Source of the DNA: Chalciporus piperatus
Taxonomy: Eukaryota > Basidiomycota > Agaricomycetes > Boletales > Boletaceae
Direction of reading: 5' to 3'
Assembly (NCBI GenBank): GCA_038093975.1
Contig: JBBPTG010000203.1
Span: 1-43,695, forward strand
Length of the DNA: 43,695 bases
Shown here piece by piece: positions 18,643 to 29,493 of this stretch. A program made the translations under genes and the position numbers. Under the pieces are notes generated by a model. It saw only the letters and a list, made by a program, of their open reading frames with translations, made no database searches and was not told the DNA's origin. Every line of letters begins with the position of its first letter. The stretch's first letter is position 1.

Positions 18643-21458
18643 TTCTGATGGAGGGCATAGATGGCCTAACACTGGAGGAGGACTCGGAGGACAATACGGA
18701 GGACAATATGATTGACCATCCCTTCAACCGTGAGTCACTATCTATTTTTCAGATCTTCCATTGACCCAATGAGCGCACTAGACGATAATCGCCACATGGA
18801 TTCCAAACGCCGTACACGACGCTTATGGTGGTCTGCACACAGGATCGGGACATATAGGCCGATGACCTGTCAAGCGGTTAGCCAGCGGTACTTCGCACGT
18901 TGCCAATGCTGATATCGTTCCCAGGACATGGACGCCATACGGTTCATGGCTCAAGCATGGAGAGGTATCTTTGGGGAAGAACGGGGTCAAATGATTGCTG
19001 TGGCAAACGGGGGGGCGGATATCAGGGATGCCCTTTCCCAGGGAATCATGATCTTTGCGCCAACCTCCATTGATGCCAGGGACCAAATGGAGTTCTCACT
19101 AGAGGGTATTGCAGCACATCGACCATGGCTCGATCAGTCCGTCGTTTCACTCATTGCATTTCCAGATGCCAATATATGGGCCCACCTCATGAATAACAAA
19201 TCGGACAGCACCGATTGGAACTCACAGCTGTAGTGGGGTACAATGCGGGAATTCGTGCTCGCGGCCGACGACCCAAAACAATGCCTGAACTGCCTGTCAC
19301 TTCCAAACCCTATGCCAGATGTTCCACCAGTAGTGAGGTATGTTCCAGTCACCTGGGAGCATATGGTCATGGTTGCGCCTAACCCATATATGTTGACCCA
19401 TACTGGACAACAACAACACGTTGATCTCGACGATCAGGGAATCCTACATCATGGAGGCCGGCTCGACGGAGGGGCAAGAGGTCCTCATTCCTCGGCCCGC
19501 AAACGATGCGGTTCGATGGTGTGCGTGCCACGGGATGGGATGTCATGACACACAGAGGGTTTGTGACCACCATGATGCCTCCGGGTTCCTCATGTTCCTA
19601 CGTCCAGTCGGGGGCAAAGCTGTGGGGATATCTCCATCACAAGGATATCGACAATGACAACCAGGCCATTGTTGTGAAGGGGTGGGATAGGTTCGATGCG
19701 GGCGCCATGGCCCTGGATACCTACTGGAAGGACAGCATCATCGGGACCGAGCTTCTGGAGCCAGGCGCCGTCTTGTAAGTGCGACCAATGTATCTACGAA
19801 CATGGCTGATTTGTGGATAACCATAGGATACAGCCACCAGGGATCGACCACATGGTGTAGACTCCGCGAGAGACCATCATGTCTGGCGGACATTTCAATC
19901 TGTGATGAGACGATGCATCTCACTGAGTTCGCACTCATGTTCGATCTAGGGTGGGACAGGAAGAATCGACCACAATTCAAAGCATCAAATGAGGAACATC
20001 CAGGCATGCTGAGCCGAATGTACCACATGATCCTTGCTCTTCCAGTTGCTTTGCAGGAAACGGCCAGCGAATGCGAAGAAAATCATCGCGCCAATCATGG
20101 ACACTTGGGGAATCGAGGACGCATACCGCAAAATGCGGTAAGGTCAATGGCGGGACCCGGGGCCGTTGGAAGATATTAGGGGTCACATGCACTCCTTCAT
20201 GTAAATACATCAACATCATGATCTTGACAGTGCCTGCACAAGGAGGGATTGAGTGATGGCTATCATAGATCCACCGAACAGCCGCCGAACTTGCTCAGAC
20301 CACATGCACCACTATATATCATCAGAGTGGTTATAGATCTTCACAAGGACCTCGAGCTTTGTCGGGCCTCTGTCAGATTCTAGGGGGGATCAAAGATGGA
20401 AGGAGACACGGCGGACCGATAAACCTAACCGATAAACCTATGAATATATGGAGTGATACCCCAAGCCTCCATCGAACACCTCGTCGAACACATTGAACAT
20501 GGTCGAACACCGGTGAAACCTTGATGCATAGCTATAGACCCTTGTCTAACATCTGTTGGCATGTTTCTAGCTAGGTAACATGATATTAACTGCCCTGGCA
20601 AAATGAATGTGTCAAACATGTGTCAAACCTTGTCAAACATCCATCAAACCTTGTCGCACATCTGTCCACCTTCCAATGTTCCAACCAGGATGGCAGGGCC
20701 ACGGTCACCATCCATACCAAGGGGAAGGCCACCACAACGGTCATCCCAATCCCCGTTTCATACTACATACAATCTCCTCCGCCGCTTTGCTGGCGGCGTA
20801 GCGTCCAGCACTTCGTACTCCGCCACTGGGCAGCTACAAACAACAACAACAACAAGAAGGCCGCCAATGCCCTCGCTCGTAACTTTGTTTATGGGGATTC
20901 TATATTCGATGCATGTACGGTTCAACTTCGCTGGGCGGCAGCGGAACAGGGGCAGGTTCGTATCCGGGTCCTAGATATTTACATGGTGGAGGAATGCCAT
21001 GTTGGGAGGCACGAACCTGCAGCAATCTCACTATGGCAGCACGAGCATCCGGAGGTCAAACTGCGGAGGCTGGATGCTCTGAACCTTAGTCAGTTCATGC
21101 TCGAGCTCTGTCCCCATGTCGAACGACATCTAGATAACATTAGATTGGTCCTATGCCAGACCTCGTCTCAGCATGGATTGGGATGGACAGCCCCATCGCT
21201 GGACCTTCCGGGACTTCAAGCTGGAGATCAAGGCCGCGCTGGTGAAATCAGCAGCGTTGCTGTATACTGACTGGTATGATCATCCCTTCCCACAGAGTGA
21301 TGACGAAAGCCACTGGTACTATGCCAGAGGTAAGTAAGCAGTATGATACATCTATATCATTCAGTCTGATGGCGGTAACACCAGATGTCCTTGCTGACCT
21401 TCCTGAGGATGGGGAGGAGGACGCGGATGGGGTGCCAGACGATGAGGAGGGGTCATAG
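18643..21458 (+). pseudogene. JmjC-domain protein pseudogene
   Basis: A first exon with ATG near 18650 is acidic (LTLEEDSEDNTEDNMIDH) and ends at a GTGAGT donor near 18731. Further on, QCLNCLSLPNPMPDVPP, then HHDASGF (19568-19588, the Fe-binding His-x-Asp of JmjC oxygenases), GAKLWGYLHHKD and GTELLEPGAVL appear in shifting frames. An intron (GTAAGT 19777 to TAG 19828) leads to IQPPGIDHMV (distal His) and SGGHF. A TAG follows HMV, two TGA codons follow GGHFNL, and ETMHLTEFALMFD is one frame over. A last exon pair (SDDESHWYYARG, then DVLADLPEDGEEDADG) ends at TAG 21456-21458. JmjC proteins are 2-oxoglutarate/Fe(II) oxygenases, often histone demethylases. This copy is dead through several frameshifts and stops. 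Confidence 0.65.
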
Positions 21459-21980
21459 GTCAATTTATGGCGTATGTACAGATGTGTACAGTGATATAAA
21501 TAAGGATGGCACACATGCTAGGTCAGGCAATGTCATAAGCCTCCACCTCACCCCAAAGTCGCCATTGCCGAACATGCTGAGAAGAGTAACAAAGGGTTTT
21601 GCCGTCTGTACTCACAGCTGTAAGCCAGCGGGCTGCCCTCAGTAATCGTGGAACCCCCTTGTGGGCCAGGGAGGGTTCGTCTTTGAGGAGGCATACCTTG
21701 AACACCATGCAAAACCCTGCCAACTGCGGGGATGGATGTCCCGCAGGGTCACGTCCTGCCACTTCGGCACATCAGCAAGACTGTGGGCCACATGGCTACT
21801 GGCTCACTTGTCTGACTGGAGCCAGTCAGACAAGTAAGCTCCAGTCATTTCAGACTTTTTACAGTCTTGCTGATGCAGAGCTACTGGAGTACATTCCAGC
21901 TATCCGGAGGATTCCAAAGTTCAACGCCAAACTGCCGGAGCGTCTTGGTCTAACCATTGAGGAGATTGACCGTGTCTATG
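21459..21980. other. Spacer with duplicated palindrome segment
   Basis: The stretch 21784-21880 repeats the palindrome and flanks seen at about 4107-4490 but lacks MITE A, giving its empty site at 21848-21855. A short plus frame (about 21872-22020, LLEYIPAIRRIPKFNAKLPE) looks like an exon remnant. No intact gene. Confidence 0.5.
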
Positions 21981-22362
21981 TGTTGCAGCCAAAGACTTGC
22001 AGGGGTGGACTAGCCAGTTGCTAGGTCGACTCAAGAGTCTATTGGAGGCTTGGACTAGGGTCCAATGTGAGCAACTAAAATATATTTGAGTGAAGAAATA
22101 GGTAACAGTACCTAGAGTCCAATGTGAGTAACTGAAGGTTAGCTACAATGGACTTCCAGTGTGGGCCAAGGTAAATGTAAATCAGTGTCGTCTGCTCAGT
22201 GCAGAAGGGAACAAGCCGGTTGGTGCCCTAGGTAAAATGACCTGAGGAGTCGATCTAGATAGGTTAGAAGTGGAATGGAGCACTAGGTAGCGCTGTATGA
22301 GTAAAAGGAAAGTAAGTAAGTAGGAAAAGGCTTACTAAGTTGGGGCATCACCAAAAGTAACA
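21981..22362 (-). repeat. About 420-bp dispersed repeat, copy 2 (inverted)
   Basis: The reverse complement starts TGTTACTTTTGGTGATGCCC and ends GGCTGCAACA, matching copy 1 with small deletions. With 18194-18616 it brackets the JmjC pseudogene in inverted orientation. Confidence 0.75.
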
Positions 22363-22540
22363 GTGATGTGCCGTGCGCCCGATGGAGAGTCGAGCGAGAT
22401 TCATGTCTGCACTGAGGAATCTGTGGTCATTCCCTGGAACCCCACAGAACCCCTGACTGTCCTGCTATCTGATGCCCAAGGGTATGCGGCCCCCTGTGCT
22501 CATCTGCGGCCCCCATTGCCCCTCCTGCTCTTGCTTCATA

Positions 22541-23003
22541 TCTAAGTTACTCACATTGGACTCTAGTCCAAGCCTCCAGTTGACCCTTGAGTCTGTTACT
22601 TGTGGTGATTCCCCAACTTAGCTTTTCCTACTTACTTACTTTCCTTTTACTCATACAGCGCTACCTAGTGCTCCATTCCACTTCTAACCTATCTAGATCG
22701 ACTCCTCAGGTCATTTTACCTAGGGCACCAACTTGGTTCATTACCTAGTGTTGTTCCCTTCCCTCTGCACTGGCAGACTTGTGTGGCGCTTCCTTGACAC
22801 TTTGTTTACCTTTGTTTACCTTGAAGCGCACACTCCTCCAGAGTCCATTGTAGCTAACCTTCAGTTACTCACATTGGACTCTAGGTACTGTTACCTATTT
22901 CTTCACTCAAATATATTTTAGTTGCTCACATTGGACCCCAGTCCAAGCCTCCAATAGACTCTTGAACTGGCTAGTCCACCCCTGCAAGTCTTTGACTGCA
23001 ACA
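22541..23003 (+). repeat. About 420-bp dispersed repeat, copy 3 plus tail
   Basis: A full copy at 22594-23003 (TGTTACTTGTGGTGATTCCC to GACTGCAACA) is closely related to 18194-18616. It is preceded at 22541-22593 by an extra fragment of the repeat's own 3' part (TTACTCACATTGGACTCTAG onward), so two copies lie head to tail with one truncated. Confidence 0.75.
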
Positions 23004-23182
23004 AAACCCTGACTTCATCACAGCATTTCATCACACAGCCAAGCCACACATTCTGCCAATGCTGATAGTCGAGCTGTTTGTAGGCACTACCTCAAGCAAG
23101 TTCTTGGATGGAATGCAGTGGAGAATCTCTCTCCACAGCTGGGTGGTTGGAAATTGAGCGGGCGGGGTCATAGTCAAGCTGA

Positions 23183-24640
23183 CTAATCCAGAGCAGAAAA
23201 CGTGCAAGTGAGCCAGTTCGTCATGAAGAGTTTGTAGCGCTCAGGGGTGGATCCAGTGATGAGAAGCGCTGGCTCAGGCACTCGGTAACCCTGATCTACC
23301 TCTCCATGCTTCACTGCAGACTGCTTTTTCCACCCCTTTCAGAGCAGTTTCCCAGATGTTGAAGCGGAGGGGCACCTTGGGCATGCGTAACTCACTCCAT
23401 TTGTCTCGTCCACCTTCTGAGCAACTTAGCTGACCACTATGCATGCTGGTGCAGAAGTGACTTGCTGGTTTGGGGGCGAGCAGGCTCCGTCTTCTGTGCC
23501 TTCTTGGATTTTGCATGAGTGAGCATCTTCCTAACTTGTGAGGGCAGAGACGGTGCTGAAACAATTGAAGGTGGGTCCCCCAAGGGTGCATAGGGGCGCC
23601 GGGAGTAGCCGTGATGGTCAAAGCCACCTGGGCTGTCATGGAGATTGTCAAAATTTCTCCCGCCTGAGGACCACTTGCTGCGTACGATATGATCAGGAAA
23701 CATGAATTTGACCGGTTTCTTGGTAGTGGAGGTGATGGCGTGGTCACCTTGGATGAGCCAGACTGGCACACCCGCATGATAGCTCATCACAAATTTTGGT
23801 GGTGGCGGTGAAACATCCCATCCAGTCGCTGTGGAGGGTTGGAGGGACGAAGGAAGGAAACATGGTGTGAAATTGAACAAGTGTGACATAGCTGAGGAAG
23901 GCCCTGGGTTTCCGCAACGAAGATGGTCATGTTGCACTGAATGAGGGGTTGATTGAGAAGGAGCATGATACTACCAGCATCTTGCTGCCAATATCTGTCT
24001 TGTCTTCCCGCTTCACCTTCTACTCTTTGTAGCGAGCAGAGGCAATGGCATGGAGAGAGGCAATATCCGCTCCTTTTTCCTGCTTAAACTCGCCTACTCC
24101 AAATGCAGGATGGGTGAATGGCTTGAAATCCTCGTTGATGGGGTGATACCAAGCCCAGGAAAGTTTGTCAGTGGGGGCAGTATGATGTTCACCGCTAAGT
24201 ATGCAGACCATGTATCTAAAATCGAATGAGTATAGTTGCGGCCACTGGAAATAGTCTGCAGTCCCAAAATGCTCTTCGATGTTGTGAGGCACAGAGATGA
24301 ATGACATGTTAGGAGAGGTGTAGACAGTCAATCCTGTTCCCTTGCAGGCAATTGATCTCACATCCATACAGGAGGCGATAGCTCGCATGATGTGTGAGAT
24401 GCCAGAGGACGAGCCACAGTGCATAACAAGATTTACAGAGGGGGATGGGACTTTTAAAGGTGTGTACTTCGCCAGGGCGGAAACCATAATGGGGAACGAA
24501 TGGGGCTGAAATACATCTAGTGTACTCGCAAGTTGCAAGGGTCAGAAGACTTACTTGGGATATGCTGAAGCCTAGGATTGTCGCTGATAGTTGTGGCCAG
24601 TAGGGAGGCAAGAAACACTCCAAAGGATCTTAAACCCCAC
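23183..24640 (-). pseudogene. Degenerate multi-exon gene, unknown
   Basis: Minus-strand exon 1 (about 24638-24556, ECFLPPYWPQLSATILGFSI) ends at a GTAAGT donor. The acceptor TTTCAG precedes PHSFPIMVSALAKYTPLKV (about 24508), and the frame stays open to TAG near 24020, including SSGISHIMRAIASCMDVRSI and KLSWAWYHPINEDFKPFTHP. Further downstream, 23937-23437 encodes FVMSYHAGVPVWLIQGDHAI and FMFPDHIVRSKWSSGGRNF. A final piece (HGEVDQGYRVPEPALLITGS, then ERYKLFMTNWL) ends at TAG 23183-23185. Introns or frameshifts separate the pieces. The style is that of large repeat-associated mushroom genes; no function assigned. Confidence 0.5.
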
Positions 24641-25815
24641 AGTCACACAATACAAGGTGGCGACAGGGCGACCCTATGGACACAAAGTCTGCTCAGGGGG
24701 TGGAAGGGAGCCGGTCTGAACAAGAAAGCCTTGAAGGTGTCGGCGGTGCGGAGCCTTGACACGAAGGCAGTTTGGCGTGGTGAGCATTTGACATGATGTC
24801 AGAGTTTGACGTTGTGAGCGTTATATCAAAATAGTAAGAAACAACTAAGTTTTCCACTTTAGGAAAGACAGGCATTTTACTCGCATGACTATCAACATCC
24901 ACATATGTCAAACTCAAGCCGCTAACCACACCTCACTCAAGCCGCTGAAAGAAAACTAAACACCCTACAGGAAAGAAATCCAGGGAAGGTTAGTAGCAAA
25001 AGATTAAGAAGGGTATGATTAGTTCGACCCTAAAGGGATTCCAGGGAGAGTAGACAAGTAAAAGGACAAGTTTCCTGCGCACCAATCCGTCGAGGAACTG
25101 GAAAATGAGGTTCCGGACGAACCAATGATGTTCCGAACCACGTCCTTGCTATTGGGTCTAGTGGAACGAAGGAAGAAACGGACGGAAAGTAGTGACGAGG
25201 GTTTTCGGACTTAGAGAGATAGAGAGTTGCGTGGTGGAAAGAAAGATCCATTCAAAATAAGCGGAGTACAGTCTGTTATAGTCTGGGCATACCCGAGACT
25301 TTTGAGAGCAACAGAACGCTAAATGACAGTACCAGCCTAAGTATAGAGAGAGTAGTGGGAGCGGAAAGGGAAAAACAGCGGAAAGGGCGAAGGTAATAGA
25401 ACATGGTACAGTTAGAGAACGTAGAAGGAATAAAAAGCTCACCAGCGAATCACATCAGACATGGACAACAGATTCCGGGACACGGGGGACAATTCCTGTA
25501 AGGCAAAACCATAGAGTCACCGTTTCCGTGCACGGAAGGGTGGCACGGAAAGAGGCTCCGGGCAAACGGAAGACTGAAGGTGCAACGGAAAGACCTGAAA
25601 CGTGGACGGAAAGAGCTGAAACGTGGACGGAAAGGAATGAAAGACGTCGAGTGATGATGGTCATGGCAAGTAGGGGATAGAATGCCGTCTGCAAGCGTAG
25701 GGAATATGTGTTCCCCACATCCCAGGGTGACTTTGATGCTGACTGTCCTCAGTCAGTCACATGAGCAGATTAGGTAAGCGCCTCATGTCCGTGGGGGTGA
25801 ACACTCCAGAGGTCC
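24641..25815. other. Unassigned region
   Basis: No gene is supported. Near 25595-25650 the words AACGTGGACGGAAAG and ACGGAAAGAGCTGAA repeat in tandem, and CGGAAAG is frequent over 25360-25650. The open frames on the minus strand (for example 25455-25718) show no domain. Confidence 0.35.
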
Positions 25816-26528
25816 TAGAGTTTGAAAGTCCGGTTTGGTCCGGTCTTTTTGCGGTTTTTGAAAAGACTGAACCGAGACTGGTTTTTTTGATCCATAAATG
25901 TCAGTGAAATTGAACCAAAACCGCAAAAAAACTGTTCTTTGGTCTTTTTCAGTCATTTTCATCGGTTGCAACTGGTTGCAACTGGTTTTTTTGGAAGCGT
26001 CGGCTAATGTACTCGTTCTCGGCTACAATTTGGTTCCTGGGTCAAGCGAAACGGTCAAGACGGCATGTTTTTTGTAGTGATCCATGCGATATTATCAAGT
26101 TATGTGTGAAGTCACGACCAATCATAGACTCAATTCTCAACACATACCAATAAAATATACATAAGTATGTGACTCAGAGAGTGTATATACATGATAGAAT
26201 GAATTTTATGACATGTTGATCAATATTATCATTGACTAACCTCAATATTTCTCCCAAAAAATCACTTAAGGTCCATAATGGTCAGGAAAAATCAGGAAAA
26301 TAGCAGAAAATCAGGGAAAATAGGGTAATAGATAGAGGTGGCTGTGCATCGGTTGCAACCGTTTCCAACCTGTCTTTTTCAGAATTTTTGGTCCTGTCAA
26401 AGTGAAAGACCAAGACCAAGACCAATCAAGACCGGTTGCAACTGGTTGCAAACGACTGTTGCCGATGGTTAAAGTTGGGTTGGGTTGCCGGTCTTTTGAT
26501 GGTCCTAGGACTGGATCTTCGAACACTA
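25816..26528. mobile_element. hAT-type element D (about 713 bp, decayed)
   Basis: The left end TAGAGTTTGAAAGTCCGG and the right end (inward) TAGTGTTCGAAGATCCAG fit the terminal repeats of elements A-C. The interior from about 26330 to 26528 is the reverse complement of 14597-14800 (shared CAGTCCTAGGAC and GGCAAC words, GGTTGCAAC motifs). The flanks AGAGGTCC and CCAGTGAT do not match, so the target duplication is lost or the left end is misjudged. Confidence 0.65.
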
Positions 26529-27053
26529 CCAGTGATGTTGCCAAGGGGCTTTTTGTAGCAAACTTCCAGTTCCTTCACATTGAAATTTGGGTTGGCATCA
26601 GTGCTGTGGTTTCTATATACGACTAAAATAGAATGAACCTGTAAAAAAGTCATATCATATGAAATTTGATCAACAGACATCAACGGCACTCACTATGGCC
26701 GCTATCAACGCGAGGGCCTTCTTGGAAATGGATGTTTGAAACTCGGGGAACATTCACAGAGACTTGGACTTCAGTGAAGTGCATTAAAAAATACTGAGGC
26801 AGATTTGCTTGAGAACGGGGTGGCTGAAGTGTGTCCTTCGTCTCTACAAAAGCATCATGTCTGTCAGGAATAATAGATATGCAGTGAATTACTTATGTGC
26901 ATATCACATTCCCCGTGTAGATACTCTGAACTGGACAAGAGATTGCCAGCTTTGGCCTTGATCATGTTGAGGTGAACTTCATGAGAAGACACAGAAGGGG
27001 CACAAAGTGCATAGCCAGAAGGAACAGCTTCCCAGGCAACTGAGGAATTGTCA
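26529..27053 (-). pseudogene. Truncated minus-strand gene between two elements
   Basis: One exon (about 27050-26925) encodes SVAWEAVPSGYALCAPSVSS and NMIKAKAGNLLSSSEYL. After an intron, the next (about 26870-26693) encodes HDAFVETKDTLQPPRSQANL and YFLMHFTEVQVSVNVPRVSN, followed by a GTGAGT donor. A third piece after TTTTTTACAG (about 26640) reads ILVVYRNHSTDANPNFNVKE and runs into element D. It is bounded by an LTR on its 5' side and by the hAT element on its 3' side. Family unknown. Confidence 0.45.
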
Positions 27054-27581
27054 TGCTTGTACCGGGTAGGTCAAAGCATAGACGCAAAAGCCTAGTCAAA
27101 GACAAGGGTTTCAAGTGTAGCCTAACGATGGGATGTCCACGTTAAGGCCTAGCGTCCGTTCAAGAGTTGGATGGTGACTCTCAGAGGGTTCAAAGGGAAC
27201 GAGGAGTAACGAGGTTGGATTGCGTAGGTCTAACTCAAGGTTACAGGAGAGAACCCGAGGGTTTATATAGGTAACGGAACACGTTAAGGGCAGCCATGGA
27301 ATGAGTCAGAATATGTAAGAACAAGTCATGACGAATAAGAATGAGTCATGCTTGGTAAACATATGAGTCATGCTTGGTAAACATATGAATCATGCTTGGT
27401 AAACGTATGAGTCATGCTTGGTAAACGTATGAGTCAGTGATGACGAAGCATGGAAGGTGAAAGAACATTAGATAAGGTTCGCTGACTCAAACAAAGTGAG
27501 AAATGAGAGGCCTAGGCAGGACTCGAACTAGCGACTAGGACTTAGTACAAGGGAAAGAGCAAAGAATTGGAGATCGTAACA
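27054..27581 (-). mobile_element. Minus-strand LTR (about 528 bp)
   Basis: In minus orientation it starts TGTTACGATCTCC right after a purine tract (27582-27595) and carries a TATA-like CTATATAAACCC (near 27265). The end is probably near 27054 (CAAGCA). It contains four perfect or near-perfect 22-bp tandem units (27343-27430) each holding TGAGTCAT or TGAATCAT. It belongs with the TGTTACG-type LTRs at 12512 and 36663. Confidence 0.7.
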
Positions 27582-27626
27582 TTACCCCCGTATTAGAATC
27601 AAGTCGTCGTCAAAGATAAAAACAAG

Positions 27627-27870
27627 TCAAATGTTTAACCCATAGTGGCCCGGGGAGCCAGTCATGTTCGCGTATTCGACATCATCGGTTGGGTCGTCTC
27701 CATCATAAACAGTGGCGTTGTTGTTGTTGCATGAGTAAGTCTCACCCGAGATACGGGTATAGAGGGGGGGAGGTCGTGCGAAATAAGTTCTGAGGCATCT
27801 CTGCTTTTGCAGTCTCCAGGAGCTGGTTCCAGAGTGGTGGATAGTAACTGAGGTACCACAGTTTGGTTTC
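27627..27870 (-). pseudogene. Gypsy polyprotein C-terminal tail
   Basis: On the minus strand a frame ends NNNATVYDGDDPTDDVEYAN then MTGSPGHYGLNI and TGA (27627-27629), about 30 bp before the purine tract and the LTR at 27581. This is the position expected for the end of a Gypsy polyprotein. Everything further upstream in that element is replaced by copy 2 of the plus-strand chromovirus at about 27870. Confidence 0.5.
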
Positions 27871-27954
27871 CACTATAGTATTTTGTTTCAAAGACCGTGT
27901 TGGGGTCGTACCCAATAGCAAAGAACGACAAGGGAAAAGTGCGTCGCCGCCCCC

Positions 27955-28806
27955 TTGGCTGAGGTCATACGTCTACCACCACCTCCGCCAGAAGTAGAAG
28001 GTGAAAATGCATCAGAACTGGACCATGCACCCATCGGGATGCGGGCATGGGCAATGACGTTCTCGCTCATGAGATTGAAGGCGGAATCAGAGATCGCAGA
28101 TGCTCATGCTAAAGAGCTTCTGAAAAAGGCGATAGATTACAAAATCTATTATCAGGCACAAATCAACACCAACGTTGATGAGCAAAGCTTCGATGACACG
28201 CTCAAAACCTATCGAAAGCTGGGTCGTACATTCGAACATATTGTCGTTGAACGTGGTGCACCAGTTCGTCAGGCACCCACTCCTGCCCCTAGGCCTTTAT
28301 CTTCTTATCCGTATCTTCCCCCACGATATCCGATTACATCTCGCCCGCTTCCTCGCCTTTCCGTTCCACATGCGGCTCCCTGTTTCACTTCTACTGGCAC
28401 GCAGCCTGGTCGTGGAGCTCCGATGGATCTCTTGGCACAGCGAATGCCAAGATCTCCTGTTTGGGGAAACTGTTTCAATTGCGACCAACCCGGTCATTTT
28501 GCAAACACATGCCCGCGGCCCCGCAGGCCGCGTCAGAGACAGTTTGTAATGTGGGATCCTTACTCTCAACAATATATTGAACAATCCCTGCCGTTTGACA
28601 ACCGGCAGATGCCCTTCGCAGGTTCAATCCCTGCACCCTACCTTCCCAATCCTTCCCCCTACCCCGCTGGCCTGTCCACCAGCACAGGTTTCATGTCGCA
28701 TCAAGCGGCATACACTAACCAAGAAGCGGAAGTGTACTGGCACGACCATATTGAGTCAGAAGCTAAGGCACAGGCAGCCGAGGCTTTAAAAGGAAGCAGC
28801 CAATGA
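27955..28806 (+). pseudogene. Gag C-terminal half, copy 2
   Basis: Starts in fused leader sequence. It contains APIGMRAWAMTFSLMRLKAE, where copy 1 has about 37 more residues, then QAQINTNVDEQSFDDTLKT, the Pro-rich linker and the CCHC knuckle CFNCDQPGHFANTC. It stops at TGA 28804-28806, again overlapping an ATG as ATGA (28803-28806). The capsid N-terminus is absent. Confidence 0.85.
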
Positions 28807-28886
28807 GAGAGATGGGTTCTCAGTGGCATGGACTTAGTTTACCCAATGGTTGTATTAGTACCGATTCTTGTGTTCTGTTTAAATAT
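28803..28886 (+). pseudogene. Start of pol, copy 2, cut by MITE C
   Basis: The ATG overlaps the Gag stop and the frame matches copy 1 (MREMGSQ, HGLSLPNGCIST) until TTAAATAT, where the 599-bp MITE enters. The matching continuous sequence in copy 1 is at 9449-9532. Confidence 0.8.
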
Positions 28887-29485
28887 TAGTGTTTTACAGT
28901 CCGGTCCGGTCCGGTTTTTTGCCTAATTTGGATGGCAACCGAACCAAACTGGTTACCTAACACTTCCAAATGAGGTTAGACCGGATTGAAACCACAAAAA
29001 ACCAGTCCTTGACAGTCTTGATGTGAATTGCAACTGGTTGCAACTGGTTTTTTACGAAACCGGGTTTTGCCGTGGGAATCATGCTTGGTCATAGGGAGCC
29101 AAGCTTTAGGCCTGCTTTTTGGCTGCAATATTGATTCCAGGATCATGTAATTTGAATCACTGGGCGTGGAGATATGGTTATTTCGCAACAGCATGTCATT
29201 TCACCACTTATGTCACATCAATATTGATCTCAAAGTCAGAATAGACTGTATAAATTGTAATAAAATAGGAAAAAATAGAAAAAAATAGCCCTGAATAGCC
29301 CCTGTGGCTGTGCACCAGTTGCAACCAGTTTTGATTGGCCCTTTTATCTTCCACAAAACCAGGCAACCGGCAACCACCCTAATGCTCAAGGGGGGGCAAC
29401 TGGCAACTGAACTGGACCGGACTTTTGTGCAGTCCAGTTCAGTTGCAGTCTTTTTCGGGTCCTGCAACTGAACTTTGAAACACTA
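28887..29485. mobile_element. hAT-type MITE C (599 bp)
   Basis: The left end TAGTGTTTTACAGTCCGG and the right end (inward) TAGTGTTTCAAAGTTCAG are flanked by the 8-bp duplication TTAAATAT (28879-28886 and 29486-29493). Copy 1 has the unoccupied site GTTTAAATATAATTC at 9523-9537. Subterminal GGTTGCAAC and CAGTTGCAACCAGTTG motifs are present. The interior is related to 34700-35065. It has no coding capacity. Confidence 0.93.
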
Positions 29486-29493
29486 TTAAATAT

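Noticed and set aside
18194..23003. 5-bp target duplications for the three 400-bp repeats
   Set aside because: Flanks were compared individually (CCATG/ACTAG, CTATG/GTGAT, GAGTC/AACCC) and none match, so an LTR origin is only suggested by the TGTTGC/GCAACA ends.
25808..26536. 8-bp target duplication for element D
   Set aside because: AGAGGTCC and CCAGTGAT differ; the partial match CCAGAGGT/CCAGTGAT would require moving the terminus off the TAG signature.
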